Below, in pieces: positions 25,501 to 36,201 of a stretch of 64,000 nt of DNA. The notes below the pieces were generated by a model. That model saw only the letters and a program-made list of their open reading frames with translations, searched no databases and was not told where the DNA came from. Location of the stretch: the NCBI RefSeq assembly GCF_024734895.1, contig NZ_CP091430.1, positions 5,474,501 to 5,538,500 of the forward strand. The letters run 5' to 3'. Origin of the DNA: Paenibacillus spongiae. Lineage in GTDB: Bacteria; Bacillota; Bacilli; Paenibacillales; Paenibacillaceae. Within the stretch, counting starts at the first letter, position 1. The number at the start of each line of letters is the position of its first letter. Both the position numbers and the translations under genes were made by a program.

Positions 25501-27171
25501 ACGTCCCAAATGTCTGCTCTGCACGGATTCATCCGCCAGCTTCGATGCATTGACGCTTTGGTCGGCAATCTTTGATGACGTTACCGCATGATCGACCAGC
25601 TTGATCGTAGAAACGGCCGAATCCGCGATTTTGGTTGAAGATATAGCTCCATCGGCTATATGCTCAGTGCCGATTTCATTTCTTGCGAGATGACTTCCTT
25701 TTACGGCCCCTTCCTGCAGCTGTGCGGAGCCGACTGCTCCTTCCTTGAGCGCCTCCTGCCCCACGGATGAGGGACCCAGCTCTCTTGCTCCGACCGCGCC
25801 TTCCTCCAAATGTTCGGCGGAGATTTCGCCTGGGGCCAAATGCTTTCCCAACAGCACTCCCGCAGCCACATGCTCAGCCAGCAGAAGTCCTGGCTTCAAA
25901 TGTACCGCATCGATTGCCCCCTGAGCGATCTTCTCGCCCGTTACCGATTGATCCCGAAGCTTGGAATGCGTTACCGAGCCGTCCTCCAGCTTGGAGGTGT
26001 TTATGGCGTCATTAGCGATATTTTCGGAACGGATGGTACCGCTCTTCAGCTTGCTTGACGTAATCGACTGGTCCTCGAGAAGATCCGTCGTAATGATAAA
26101 CGGCTTCAGATGCTTTGCTTCAATCGAGTTTTCCGCAAATTTATCGCCGCTAATCGTCCGGTCGGCAAGCTTATCCGAACTAACACTGCCGTCGCGCAGC
26201 TTATCTCCCGTGATCGAGCGGTCACGAATTTTAGCGCCGGAGATTGCATTACGAGCCAGGTGCTCCCCCGTAATGGTCTCTTCGGCAATTTTCTTCCCTG
26301 TTACGGACCGATCCGCTATTTTAATGCTTTCCACAGCAAAGTCCGCAATCGTCTGCGTAACAACCGCTCCATTGCGAAGCCTCGTCGTATCAACGGCGCC
26401 TGGAGCGATTTTCTCAAAAGTGACCGATTTGTCAGCAAGATCGTCGGTGTACACGAACGGGATAGGACGATCCGGTATGCGCCGCTCAACCGCCCGTTCC
26501 TCCCTGCTTGCGCGATCGGCTCTCAATAACTGCTCTAACCGATCTGTTGACTGCTCTTCGCTTTCAGCTTCAGTTGCAGTGTCAGCTTCGATTTCGGCCT
26601 CGGCTTCAATTTCTGTTTCAGTCTCGACCTCGACTTCAATTTCTGTTTCAGCCTTAATCTCGGCTACAATTTCTGTTTCGGCTTCGGCTTCGATGTTGGT
26701 TTCGATTTTGGCTTCGGCCTCAGCTTCAGCTTCGATTTCGGCTTCGATGATCGCCTCCACTGGTTCCGCTTGGGCGGCAGCTTCTGCCTGTTGAACAGTC
26801 GGGCTGTTCTCACCGGTCGTCATGATTATGGATTCGCTCGGCGCATCTGATTGAACAGCTCGAACCCGTTCAAATTGCATCTGCCTATGGATATGGAACT
26901 CGTTGGCAATCTGTTCATGCACATTCTTACTCGTCTCTACCTTCTGCTCGGGCTCCAATACAGGCGCAGGCGTTGCTGCATTGACATGTACGATTTTCTT
27001 TTCATTGACGTGTCCCGCATTCTTGGATGCAGTCTGTCCGGTTGTTGGAGCCGCTCCAGCACTCTTCCTTTTCACTTCGTCAAGCCATTTCAATTCCGAA
27101 GTATTCGGATTATCTACGTAGAATAACGGCTTTCGCCCTTTGGGGCTCTTCCCTTTCCTGCTCTTCGCCAT
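19513..27171 (-). CDS. Giant 20-residue-repeat protein with lectin/tail-fibre-like C-terminus
   Basis: The product has 2552 residues in four parts. Residues 1-135 are basic then mixed. Residues 137-205 are almost pure Glu/Ala/Ile/Thr. Residues from about 243 to 2440 are more than a hundred tandem units of 20 residues, each made of two ten-residue halves of the form L-x-D-G-A-V-T-x-x-K and L-A-x-G-A-V-G-x-x-A. The last 110 residues form a globular domain with VSVFFDEPFANDTFAIVATT and a WIAIGTQ end, resembling H-type-lectin or phage tail-fibre tips, and perhaps what annotation pipelines call a WIAG tail. The repeat pattern suggests a long beta-solenoid or triple beta-helix fibre. No signal peptide is seen, as expected for proteins assembled on the spore surface from the mother cell. 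ATG 27171 follows AAGGAGAGGG. Function unknown. Confidence 0.85.
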   Translation of the reverse strand: MAKSRKGKSPKGRKPLFYVDNPNTSELKWLDEVKRKSAGAAPTTGQTASKNAGHVNEKKIVHVNAATPAPVLEPEQKVETSKNVHEQIANEFHIHRQMQFERVRAVQSDAPSESIIMTTGENSPTVQQAEAAAQAEPVEAIIEAEIEAEAEAEAKIETNIEAEAETEIVAEIKAETEIEVEVETETEIEAEAEIEADTATEAESEEQSTDRLEQLLRADRASREERAVERRIPDRPIPFVYTDDLADKSVTFEKIAPGAVDTTRLRNGAVVTQTIADFAVESIKIADRSVTGKKIAEETITGEHLARNAISGAKIRDRSITGDKLRDGSVSSDKLADRTISGDKFAENSIEAKHLKPFIITTDLLEDQSITSSKLKSGTIRSENIANDAINTSKLEDGSVTHSKLRDQSVTGEKIAQGAIDAVHLKPGLLLAEHVAAGVLLGKHLAPGEISAEHLEEGAVGARELGPSSVGQEALKEGAVGSAQLQEGAVKGSHLARNEIGTEHIADGAISSTKIADSAVSTIKLVDHAVTSSKIADQSVNASKLADESVQSRHLGRFSIGADKVADGSIVARHLTAGVISSVNLTDRSVQTAHLADNAVNGSKLEAHAVRQVHISGASVGEKELADAAVTVGKLADSSVTGRKLAELSVETKHLTDESVTFDKIAPDAVRAFHLSAESVTEESISPEAVATEHLQPGLIQAKHVSKGAIATSAIQDDAVKSQKISAGAVNERHLASGIIQSHHMADHVVTSLKLSPESVSTDKLTDGAITHAKLADSSVTEKKLAVQSVTSEHLSSFAVNSNHIAEGSVDSWHLNEGIVEAKHLAEDAVKAEAIAAGAVSGEKIADGAVTGRHLMDESVGGQHIQVQSVLGIHLAPGSLHEEHLCDGIVTREKLADSSVGSAQLIAGSVSASALQPGAVGAEQVGEGAIGEIHLGKNAVGSKHLQPDSVNQTHLSNSAVSTEQIAEHAVTSDKLAPLSVSGEHIMLETLVGKHLKAEAIQGYHIRKGSITQAHLASEWFSFDKAPDAIIQGSKVKPGTIETAQIAKGAVTNVKLAAGAVNEKVLSDGSVTGVKLAAGAVNEKTLSDGAVTGAKLAVGAVGEEALSDGAVTSAKLAAGAVGGKALSDGSVTSAKLAAGAVNEKALSDGSVTSSKLITGAVGSDALSDGAVTGAKLAAGAVGEKALSDGAVTAAKLAAGAVGEKTLSNGSVTSAKLAAGAVSEKALSDGAVTGAKLAAGAVSEKMLSDGSVTGAKLAAGAVSEKTLSDGSVTGAKLAEGAVSEKALSDGSVTSAKLAAGAVGKKALGDGSVTGAKLAAGAVGEYALSDGAVTGAKLVVGAVGEDALRDGAVTGAKLAIGAVGEKALSDGSVTGSKLAAGAVGEEALSDEAVTGAKLAAGAVGEEALSDGAVTGAKLAAGAVGEEALSDGVVTGSKLAAGAVGEKALSDGAVTGSKLAAGAVSEDALSDGAVTGSKLAAGAVSEKALSDGAVTGAKLIAGAVSEEALSDGSVTSAKLAAGAVGKKALSDGSVTSAKLAAGAVSEDKLSDGAVTGAKLAVGAVGEKALSDGSVTGAKLAAGAVGVDALSDGAVTGVKLAAGAVSEEALSDGAVTSAKLAAGAVGEDVLNDGSVTGAKLAVGAVGEEALSDGSVTGAKLAAGAVGEEALSDGSVTSAKLAAGAVGEDALSDEAVTGAKLAAGAVGEKALSDGSITGTKLAAGAVGKKALSDGAVTSTKIAPGAVGEEALSNGVVTGAKLAAGAVGEDELSYGAVTSTKLTIGAVGEKALSDGAVTGAKLAAGAVGEKALSDESVTGAKLAAGAVSEKALSDGSVTSTKLAAGAVSEEALSDGAVTGAKLSVGAVGEEALSDGAVTGAKLAAGAVGEETLSDGVVTAAKLSVGAVGEEALNDGAVTGTKLAAAAVGKEALSDGAVTGAKLAAGAVGEEALSDGAVTGAKLAAGAVGEEALSDGAVTGAKLSVGAVGEEALSDGSVTSAKLVAGSIGTEALSDGSVTSAKLVAGSVGSEALSDGSITSAKLVAGSVGTEALSDGAVTSAKLVAGSVGTEALIDGVVTSAKLVSGSVGSEALSDGSVTSAKLVAGSVGTEALSDGAVTSAKLVAGSVGSEALSDGSVTSAKLVAGSVGTEVLSDGAVTSAKLFAGSVGSEALSDGSVTSAKLVAGSVGTEALSDGAVTSAKLVAGSVGSEALSDGSVTSAKLVAGSVGSEALSDGAVTSAKLVAGAVGTEALSDGAVTSAKLVAGSVGTEALSDGSVTSAKLVTGSVGSKALSDGAVTSTKLVAGSVGTDALSNGSVTSAKLAAGAVGDEALSIGSVTRAKLAWGAVSTGALSDGSVTSAKLAAGAVGEEALSDGAVTGAKLAAGAVTADKLAPGLLDQQSLQSGGVCEVHLAEGVVTAGKIAEGAVTADKIAPGSITSDHLAPDVLAGSFRTISLQDGSIDAGKLDFAPVRTTKSSAMQQFGLVPYDFQGHGEQIEVSVFFDEPFANDTFAIVATTDHPSCYAVIKEKTAAGAQIIIVRTRISPEPKGILNWIAIGTQ
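20020..24020 (-). repeat. Tandem array of about 67 copies of a 60-base unit
   Basis: The unit stays in exact 60-base register for about four kilobases, which keeps the 20-residue reading frame of the giant protein. Copies differ mainly in the second half-unit (GEKA, GEEA, GEDA) and in SDG-A/S-VTG/S. Between about 20280 and 21230 a distinct subfamily (VAGSVG-T/S-EALSDG) alternates. Older, diverged copies continue to about 26450. Confidence 0.95.
26557..26763 (-). repeat. Low-complexity Glu/Ala codon repeat
   Basis: Codes for residues about 137-205 of the giant protein, a run of EAEAEAE-type residues with Ile, Thr and Val inserted. The DNA is built of GAAGC/GAGAC-type six-base units that look prone to slippage. 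It separates the N-terminal region from the solenoid repeats. Confidence 0.85.
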
Positions 27172-27274
27172 AGCCCTCTCCTTCTTCCACCTGAAATGTC
27201 ATAGGTATCATATGCATTTACCCATGGGCAGGTCACTTAGAGAGTTAACCTTTATAGCAAAAAGTGAAGAAAAG

Positions 27275-28078
27275 CTATTCCCGCATCGTTTGAATTCCTT
27301 TGGAAAGTGTAGCCATGTATAAATCCGTACCGTGCCAGTCAATATCCGTAACAGGGACCCCGGCTTTTATAGAGAACAACGTTATTCGGCCGTGCAGCGA
27401 TCCGAGCCGGAATAGACCTTTATCCGTGCAAACATAGACGTGCTGCGCTTTCGTTGCTACCGCAAATACAAAAATGCCGCCGAATTGAATCGTCTCGAAT
27501 CCGCCTTGGCCATTGCTCACGATCAGTTCGCCTTTCTCGCCGGAACCGACAAGGCGATCTCGCTCCGCCGCCAGACTCGTAACGCCGACCTTCAGCTCGA
27601 ATGTGGCCCAGCGATCCGTTAAACGGTCATACATCGCTATGCCTTTGTCGAGAGCGATGTACAAATATTGCGGAGTGAACAGGAAATCGTATACGACGGC
27701 GTTCTCAAAGGCGGACAACTGCCAGTCGCCTTTCGCTTTGTATATCAAACCGTTCTGCGTGGCGACGAATATGAATCTCCATTCTTCTTTGAATTGATAA
27801 CAGGGCTGACTGATATCGGCATACTGCCAACGTTTGCGATGCAGACGATACAGTCCTTGACTTGTGCAGGCGTAGACGCGCCCTTTAATCACCTGAAGCC
27901 GGTTCACGGTCGTCCGATCAGGCAATCCCTCCGACAGCTTGCTCCAATCCCCCTGCTCGGACATATGGTAGATCCCCTGATCAAGAGATGCGGCAATGAG
28001 CGAACGATCCGCTTGAACCTTGACAGAAGAAAAGTGATTGGGGCGCGATTGCCAGTTCTTGAAAGAATCGGGCAGCAT
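27275..28078 (-). CDS. Beta-propeller-like (BNR/WD-type) repeat protein
   Basis: This 267-residue protein is built of about six recurring blades in which a strand pair ends in a 'GLYRL', 'GLIYKA', 'GIAMYD', 'GLFRLG' or 'GIQTM' phrase preceded by VYACTSQ, IFVATQN, LYIALDK, VYVCTDK or LYMATLS. This is the pattern of sialidase-type or two-component-sensor propellers. No signal peptide or enzyme motif is seen, so it is likely a binding scaffold. ATG 28078 follows AAGGAG. The stop lies 103 bases before the giant repeat gene on the same strand, and the two probably form one unit, which makes the propeller a candidate assembly or capping partner for the fibre. Confidence 0.72.
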   Translation of the reverse strand: MLPDSFKNWQSRPNHFSSVKVQADRSLIAASLDQGIYHMSEQGDWSKLSEGLPDRTTVNRLQVIKGRVYACTSQGLYRLHRKRWQYADISQPCYQFKEEWRFIFVATQNGLIYKAKGDWQLSAFENAVVYDFLFTPQYLYIALDKGIAMYDRLTDRWATFELKVGVTSLAAERDRLVGSGEKGELIVSNGQGGFETIQFGGIFVFAVATKAQHVYVCTDKGLFRLGSLHGRITLFSIKAGVPVTDIDWHGTDLYMATLSKGIQTMRE

Positions 28079-28544
28079 TCGTGATTCAACTCCTTGTTCG
28101 TTTCGTCTAAATTCGCAAGTTTCTATACGACCATATTAAGTGATAATGATTATCAGCGTCAATATTACTTTCGTACGCGCCTGCATAGCGGATGTTTTTC
28201 TTCCGTGAGGAGGTTCCGGCTGCGGTTCAGCAAAAGTTTTTGCAATGTGATGTATAAAAGAAGGGGCAGTCCCTTGATCCATAATGGCTAAGAGACTGCC
28301 CCTTCATCGCTTTCAATCCGATTCTCTTCCAAACTCTAGTAAATGCTGATTCTATTAAGCGTATATTTCTTTAACAGGACACAGAAGATTCCGTGTCTTT
28401 GACTCACATATGCGGTACAAACTGTACGGACGGCTGCAGCATCCTTACTGTATCGTCAGCTCCAACAGGTATCGTCTTCTGCTTGGCTAACGGATGTCCA
28501 TGCTGCAGCCCGTCTTCACTTCTTTATGCAACCGATTGTATCAT
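28079..28544. other. 466-base intergenic region with inverted repeats
   Basis: It holds the terminator of the thi operon (28255-28304), a perfect 11-base inverted repeat GGCTGCAGCAT/ATGCTGCAGCC at 28432-28442 and 28500-28510, and presumably the promoter of the propeller gene in 28080-28250. I see no convincing gene here. Confidence 0.6.
28255..28304 (-). terminator. Rho-independent terminator of the thi operon
   Basis: AAGGGGCAGTC and GACTGCCCCTT pair around a loop; on the minus strand CTTCTTTTAT follows. It lies about 240 bases past the thiD stop codon with no gene between. Confidence 0.78.
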
Positions 28545-29471
28545 TTACTCTTCCACCGCAAGCGGCTCTGAGATGTGCCGGTGAGCCGCATGCCATAGCG
28601 AACCAATCCCCCGTCCATGAGGGACGGACGCTTGTATGGCCGCTGTGACAAAACGCTTCGCTTCACGGGCAGCAGACGGCACATCGCGTCCTTGCGCCAG
28701 CAGGGCCGCGATCGCCGCGGCCAAGGTGCAGCCCGTTCCATGCGTATGACGCGTTGCTATTCGCGGCGAACGCAGCAGAATCGGCTCGTGCAAGCCGCTT
28801 GCCGGCGCTCCGACAAGCACGTCCACGGCTTCGTCCGATTCGCTGCTGCCGTTGGTGCCGCCGGTCAGATGCCCGCCCTTGAGCAGCACATATCGGGGAC
28901 CGAAGTCCAAGAGACTCCGTGCAGCTTCTACCATATCGGCTATCGTACGAATTGTGTCGGGCTGAATCTCCAGCAGCTCGCAGGCTTCGGGTATATTCGG
29001 TGTAACGATCTCGGCTATGGGCAGCAGCTCAGCCTTGAGGGAGTCCGTTGCCTCTCTGCGAAATAATGCCGATCCGTCCTTGGCATATAGTACGGGATCT
29101 ATAACAAGTCTTCGTATATGGCGCTCCTCCAGCGTTTTTGCTACGATCCGGACGATAGCGGAGTCGAGCAGCATGCCGGTCTTGACCGCGCTTGCCCCCA
29201 TATCGTCCAGAACCGCAATAAGCTGGGCTTCGACGGTCTCCACCGGAAGCGGATAGATCGCATGGACGCCGAGACTGTTTTGCGCCGTTACTGCGGTTAG
29301 CGCAGTCATGCCGAATACGCCCAGCTCCTGGCATGTTTTCAAGTCTGCTTGAATACCTGCGCCGCCTCCGGAATCCGATCCCGCGATGGTCAAAACCCGC
29401 GGATGCGGGTCCGGGTCCGGACTAAGCCTCTGATGCACTTGGTCTTCCATCCCACTACGATTCCCGATCAT
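28545..29471 (-). CDS. thiD: Hydroxymethylpyrimidine/phosphomethylpyrimidine kinase
   Basis: Phosphorylates HMP and HMP-P to HMP-PP, the pyrimidine substrate of ThiE. The chain of 308 residues has the ribokinase-fold signatures TIAGSDSGGGAGIQADLK near residue 28, SAVKTGML in the middle, LVIDPVLYAKDG, and the anion-hole GTGCTLAAAIAALLA near 255. An N-terminal extension of about 25 residues precedes the fold, so translation might start at the internal Met8, but the ATG at 29471 overlaps the thiO stop as ATGA, which fits coupling. It is the last gene of the thi operon. Confidence 0.93.
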   Translation of the reverse strand: MIGNRSGMEDQVHQRLSPDPDPHPRVLTIAGSDSGGGAGIQADLKTCQELGVFGMTALTAVTAQNSLGVHAIYPLPVETVEAQLIAVLDDMGASAVKTGMLLDSAIVRIVAKTLEERHIRRLVIDPVLYAKDGSALFRREATDSLKAELLPIAEIVTPNIPEACELLEIQPDTIRTIADMVEAARSLLDFGPRYVLLKGGHLTGGTNGSSESDEAVDVLVGAPASGLHEPILLRSPRIATRHTHGTGCTLAAAIAALLAQGRDVPSAAREAKRFVTAAIQASVPHGRGIGSLWHAAHRHISEPLAVEE

Positions 29472-30610
29472 GAAACACCTCTCCTCGCTGCCGTTCCGGC
29501 AAATCTGTCCGGAGCGAATGCCGCAATCGGCCCGTCAGGCTTACGCCCAGTGAGCAGATCGGCGACAATTGCTGCCGTAACCGGGCTAAGCAGTATGCCG
29601 TTCCGGTAATGCCCCGCCGCCAAGATGATATCCGGTCTGCCGGGCAGTGGGCCGATAAGCGGCCAGCCGTCGCGCGTAGCCGGCCTTAACCCGGCCCAGC
29701 TATGGATCGGGCGCAGCCCTTCCAGTAACGGCAGTAGGCGGGGACCAAAGCGGACCAGCCGTTCGATTCCGCGTTCCGTTACGGAGGTATCGTAACCGGC
29801 AACATCCTCCGACGCGCCGCACACAAGCGTTCCGTTATTTTTGCCTACCCAATAGGCTTGGCTGGAGAACACCATATGACGCACGTCGCGAACGGGAACG
29901 TCGAAGGCGCAGATTTGACCGCGAATCGGATGGATCGGAATCGGAAAACCGAAGGCTTCGGCATACTTGCACGCCCAAGCGCCTGCGCACACGACGAGCC
30001 GATCGCCCGTGAAGGTTCCCGCTTCGGCTGTCTTCACCTGAACGCCGTATTGGCCGTTCAAGCCGGGCAGGGTAATGGCTCCCGCATGTGAAATCAGCTT
30101 CACGCCCATCCTCCTGCAGGCTGCTTCCAACGCCTGGACGAGATGCGGAGCATAGACATGGCTTTCATCCGGGCAGAACAAGGCAGCCGTTACCGCCGGC
30201 GATAACGATGGCTCGAGCAATCGCAGACTGGAGCCCTCGACAAGCTCAGCCCTTAGTCCATAGGCTTGCTGCCATGCAAGTCTCGTCTGCAGCGGCAGCA
30301 GGTCCGACTCATGCATGGCGACCGTCAGGCTGCCGGTGTTCATCAGCTCCGCATTCAAGCCGGATATGGATTCGATATGTCTCAGCCATTCCGGATATAG
30401 ACGTAAGCTTGCAGCACACAGATGGAAGAACGGGTCGGGCTGCTCCGGATTCTCGGTATACGGAGCGAGCATGCCTGCCGCAGCCCCGGATGCCTGTCCC
30501 CCGAATTCATGCGGCTCCACGACCGTAACGTGCGCTCCGCGCTGTGCGGCTTCGAATGCGCAAGAGAGTCCGATGATTCCGCCTCCGAGAACAATGACCT
30601 GCTCAGGCAT
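29468..30610 (-). CDS. thiO: Glycine oxidase ThiO
   Basis: FAD enzyme that oxidises glycine to the imine (dehydroglycine) used by ThiG for the thiazole ring, the aerobic alternative to ThiH. The 380 residues show the FAD motif GGGIIGLSCAFEAAQRGA at 8-25, the second FAD motif VEPHEFGGQASGAAAG, and near the end LRPATRDGWPLIGPLP and AAGHYRNGILLSP, all typical of DadA-like ThiO. ATG 30610 follows a G-rich ribosome site that lies inside the last codons of thiG. Presence of ThiO says the organism makes thiazole under aerobic conditions. Confidence 0.92.
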   Translation of the reverse strand: MPEQVIVLGGGIIGLSCAFEAAQRGAHVTVVEPHEFGGQASGAAAGMLAPYTENPEQPDPFFHLCAASLRLYPEWLRHIESISGLNAELMNTGSLTVAMHESDLLPLQTRLAWQQAYGLRAELVEGSSLRLLEPSLSPAVTAALFCPDESHVYAPHLVQALEAACRRMGVKLISHAGAITLPGLNGQYGVQVKTAEAGTFTGDRLVVCAGAWACKYAEAFGFPIPIHPIRGQICAFDVPVRDVRHMVFSSQAYWVGKNNGTLVCGASEDVAGYDTSVTERGIERLVRFGPRLLPLLEGLRPIHSWAGLRPATRDGWPLIGPLPGRPDIILAAGHYRNGILLSPVTAAIVADLLTGRKPDGPIAAFAPDRFAGTAARRGVS

Positions 30611-30613
30611 GAT

Positions 30614-31540
30614 TCACCCGCCCCCTTCGGCTGTGGCGTCCGAAAAGAAAGAGGAACCTCCGTCTCCAAGACTACTCTTATCCGAAGCTTTATCGAACGA
30701 AGCCACCGTCAGTTTCTCTGCCGACGCGGACACGCTCCTCGAAGCGGTCGGCTTGGATACGCCGGCTTCTTCACTGCTGGCCGACGCATACCTTCGTTTC
30801 GGAATACGTCCAGCCCGGTATGCGATCCGTCCAGCCTCGACAGCAAGGCGCATGGCGTAAGCCATCGCTACCGGATCATTCGCTTTAGCGACAGGCGTGT
30901 TGACTAGAATGCCCGATGCACCCAGTTCCATTGCCTCAGCCGCATCGGCAGGGGAGCCAATACCTGCATCAACGATAATCGGCACGCCTGCCTCTTCCGC
31001 AATAAGTCCGATATTATACGGATTCAGAATGCCAAGCCCAGAGCCAATAGGCGAACCGCCCGGCATAACGGCAGCCGCCCCCGCTTCCTCCAGTCTCTTG
31101 CAGCCTACCGGATCGTCGGATGTATAGGACAGCACGACAAATCCTTCTGCTGCCAGTCTCTCGGTAGCTCTTAACGTTTCCAGCGGATCGGGCAGAAGCG
31201 TGCGAGGACTTGCGCTAATCTCCACTTTAATCCAGTCCCCCAGCCCAGCCGCCCGGGCAAGCCTTGCGATACGGACCGCCTCATCGGCGTTGTTCGCACC
31301 GGACGTATTCGGCAGAAAGGTCAGCGCCCTATCGTCGAGATGCTGCAGAATGGAATCGTCTTGGGCAAACTCCAGATTGACGCGGCGTATAGCGAACGTA
31401 ATCACCTCGGCAGCGGAAGCGTCAAGCGCCATCTGCATGACGGCCGGGCTCGGAAACCGCCCCGTGCCGAGGAAGAAGCGCGAGGAGAGCTTCTTGCCGC
31501 CAATAATGAGCGGATCTTCATCACGATACCAATCCATCAT
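30614..31540 (-). CDS. thiG: Thiazole synthase ThiG with a long low-complexity C-terminal tail
   Basis: Forms the thiazole phosphate from DXP, dehydroglycine and ThiS thiocarboxylate. Family marks are [20 protein letters not shown] near the start, ALRRVNL-like [36 protein letters not shown] and [19 protein letters not shown]. ThiG normally ends near 255 residues; this one has 308 because of about 50 extra residues rich in Ser, Ala and Lys after GRIPKR, ending in AEGGG. That end coincides with the G-rich ribosome site of thiO, so the glycines may simply reflect the overlapped signal. Start ATG 31540 lies right after the thiE/S stop, with GGGGGAGGT in front. Confidence 0.93.
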   Translation of the reverse strand: MMDWYRDEDPLIIGGKKLSSRFFLGTGRFPSPAVMQMALDASAAEVITFAIRRVNLEFAQDDSILQHLDDRALTFLPNTSGANNADEAVRIARLARAAGLGDWIKVEISASPRTLLPDPLETLRATERLAAEGFVVLSYTSDDPVGCKRLEEAGAAAVMPGGSPIGSGLGILNPYNIGLIAEEAGVPIIVDAGIGSPADAAEAMELGASGILVNTPVAKANDPVAMAYAMRLAVEAGRIAYRAGRIPKRRYASASSEEAGVSKPTASRSVSASAEKLTVASFDKASDKSSLGDGGSSFFSDATAEGGG

Positions 31541-31543
31541 CGT

Positions 31544-32404
31544 TTAACCTCCCCCTACAAAATGAACCAGCTCCAGCTCCGCATCATTCTCGATCTCTGC
31601 CCTGCTCCATTCATCGCGGGCTAAAATCGAGCCGTTGAGCTCGACGACAATACGTTTGCCCTCAAGGCCCAGCTGCTGTATGAGCTCGATCACATTGGAC
31701 GCCGCTGTCTGTTCCGTGCGTCCGTTCACCCGGATCCGCTTCAGCTCGGCCGGGCCTTCAGCCGTCTGAGCCGACGTATGAATAGCATGCAGGAATGAGC
31801 TGCACTCCTCAGCCGGATCTTCACTGCCGACAATAGCCGAGACCGCGCATATCCGTGTCGCGCCTGCGGCCAGGACATCGCCGACGTTGTCTGTCGTAAT
31901 GCCTCCGATTGCTACGAAAGGGATCCGGATCCGCTGCGCAGCTTCCCGTACATAAGAGGTCGTAACCGCCTGCCGGCCAGGCTTCGTACCCGTAGGGAAC
32001 ACCGGTCCAACCCCAATGTAGTCGGCGCCGCCTCTCTCTGCTTCCAACGCCTGCTCCAAGCTGTGCGTCGAAATGCCGATGATACGATCTGAACCCAGAA
32101 TACGTCTTGCTTCGGCGAGAGGCAGGTCCTCCTGTCCAAGATGAACGCCGTCCGCATCGACGGCTTGGGCGATATCGATATGATCATTGATGATAAGCGG
32201 CACATCATAGCGTCGTGTCAATTCACGCAGCGCATAGGCTTGCGACAGCAGCTCCCGTTTCGGGATGTCCTTCGCGCGCAGCTGCACGATATCCGCGCCG
32301 CCCTGAAGCGTTTGCTCCATGACGGTGACCAAGCTCCTGCCTGGATGATAATTTTCGCCGGTTATGACATAAAGACGAAAATCGGCCCACTTTTTATCCA
32401 ACAT
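31544..32404 (-). CDS. thiE: ThiE-ThiS fusion: thiamine-phosphate synthase joined to sulfur carrier
   Basis: This 286-residue chain joins two thiamine proteins. Residues 1-205 are ThiE, which couples HMP-PP and thiazole phosphate: RLYVITGENYHPGRS, GADIVQLRAK, DGVHLGQEDLP, GVGPVFPTGTKPG and AIGGITTDN are visible. Residues about 222-286 are a ThiS sulfur carrier: RVNGRTEQT, VIELIQQLGLEGKRIVVELNG, and the essential C-terminal Gly-Gly (VGGG). Because ThiS needs a free C-terminus, its position at the end is functional. In most genomes thiS is separate; no separate thiS is present in the operon. Start ATG 32404 after GGGAGGAG; an upstream ATG at 32488 would lie inside thiF. Confidence 0.88.
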   Translation of the reverse strand: MLDKKWADFRLYVITGENYHPGRSLVTVMEQTLQGGADIVQLRAKDIPKRELLSQAYALRELTRRYDVPLIINDHIDIAQAVDADGVHLGQEDLPLAEARRILGSDRIIGISTHSLEQALEAERGGADYIGVGPVFPTGTKPGRQAVTTSYVREAAQRIRIPFVAIGGITTDNVGDVLAAGATRICAVSAIVGSEDPAEECSSFLHAIHTSAQTAEGPAELKRIRVNGRTEQTAASNVIELIQQLGLEGKRIVVELNGSILARDEWSRAEIENDAELELVHFVGGG

Positions 32405-32406
32405 GT

Positions 32407-35821
<3,415 letters not shown>

Positions 35822-35874
35822 TCAGCATAACCCCCTTGTCGATCGGCACTCCCGCTTGAGCACGTCTTCGATGG

Positions 35875-35921
35875 CGCTCCTTCGCCAGGGCAACAAAAAA
35901 ACCGCCCCGGCGAAGGAGCGG
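35875..35921 (-). promoter_or_regulatory. Terminator/alternative hairpin in the thi leader
   Basis: Minus-strand CCGCTCC-TTCGCC-GGGGCGG followed by seven T forms a compact terminator (35895-35921). The same bases can instead pair over a longer range, CGCTCCTTCGCC with GGCGAAGGAGCG (12 perfect pairs, 35909-35920 with 35875-35886). These two exclusive folds look like the expression platform of the upstream TPP riboswitch. Confidence 0.7.
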
Positions 35922-36042
35922 TCAGCAGACGCGGTCAATTCCGAACGCGCGCAGATGAAGCAGCTGCGGTTCGGACAAGAGGTAAGTCCGAATGCGGCCG
36001 TTAAACCGTATTCCTCTCTCCTCTTGTGTCGCATGCACATTC

Positions 36043-36133
36043 CCACTTTCCTACGCTGGCATAACCCAGATCAGGTTCTAAGGGACCAAGGCAGTTTTCG
36101 CCTTATCTCAGCCCATGCGGGCGCCCCTAGTGG
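36043..36133 (-). ncRNA. TPP riboswitch (THI element)
   Basis: Minus-strand sequence has all conserved blocks in order: GGGGCGCCCGCATGG, GCTGAGAT, then a variable stem GGCGAAAACTGCC, GAACCTGATCTGGGTTATGCCAGCG, and the closing TAGG. It precedes thiC by about 335 bases. TPP binding turns off such leaders in Firmicutes. Confidence 0.95.
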
Positions 36134-36201
36134 ATTTCTTGGTACGACTATACCCCTCTCAAGTAAATTCTGTCAACCCCTTTGCTCGCGCGATCTGTTA
36201 C

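Noticed and set aside
28393..28584. Cysteine-rich 63-residue frame on the plus strand
   Set aside because: It starts with GTG without a ribosome site, overlaps the end of thiD, and has no neighbour for a peptide-modification system. The many Cys are probably an accident of TGC/TGT in the inverted repeat.
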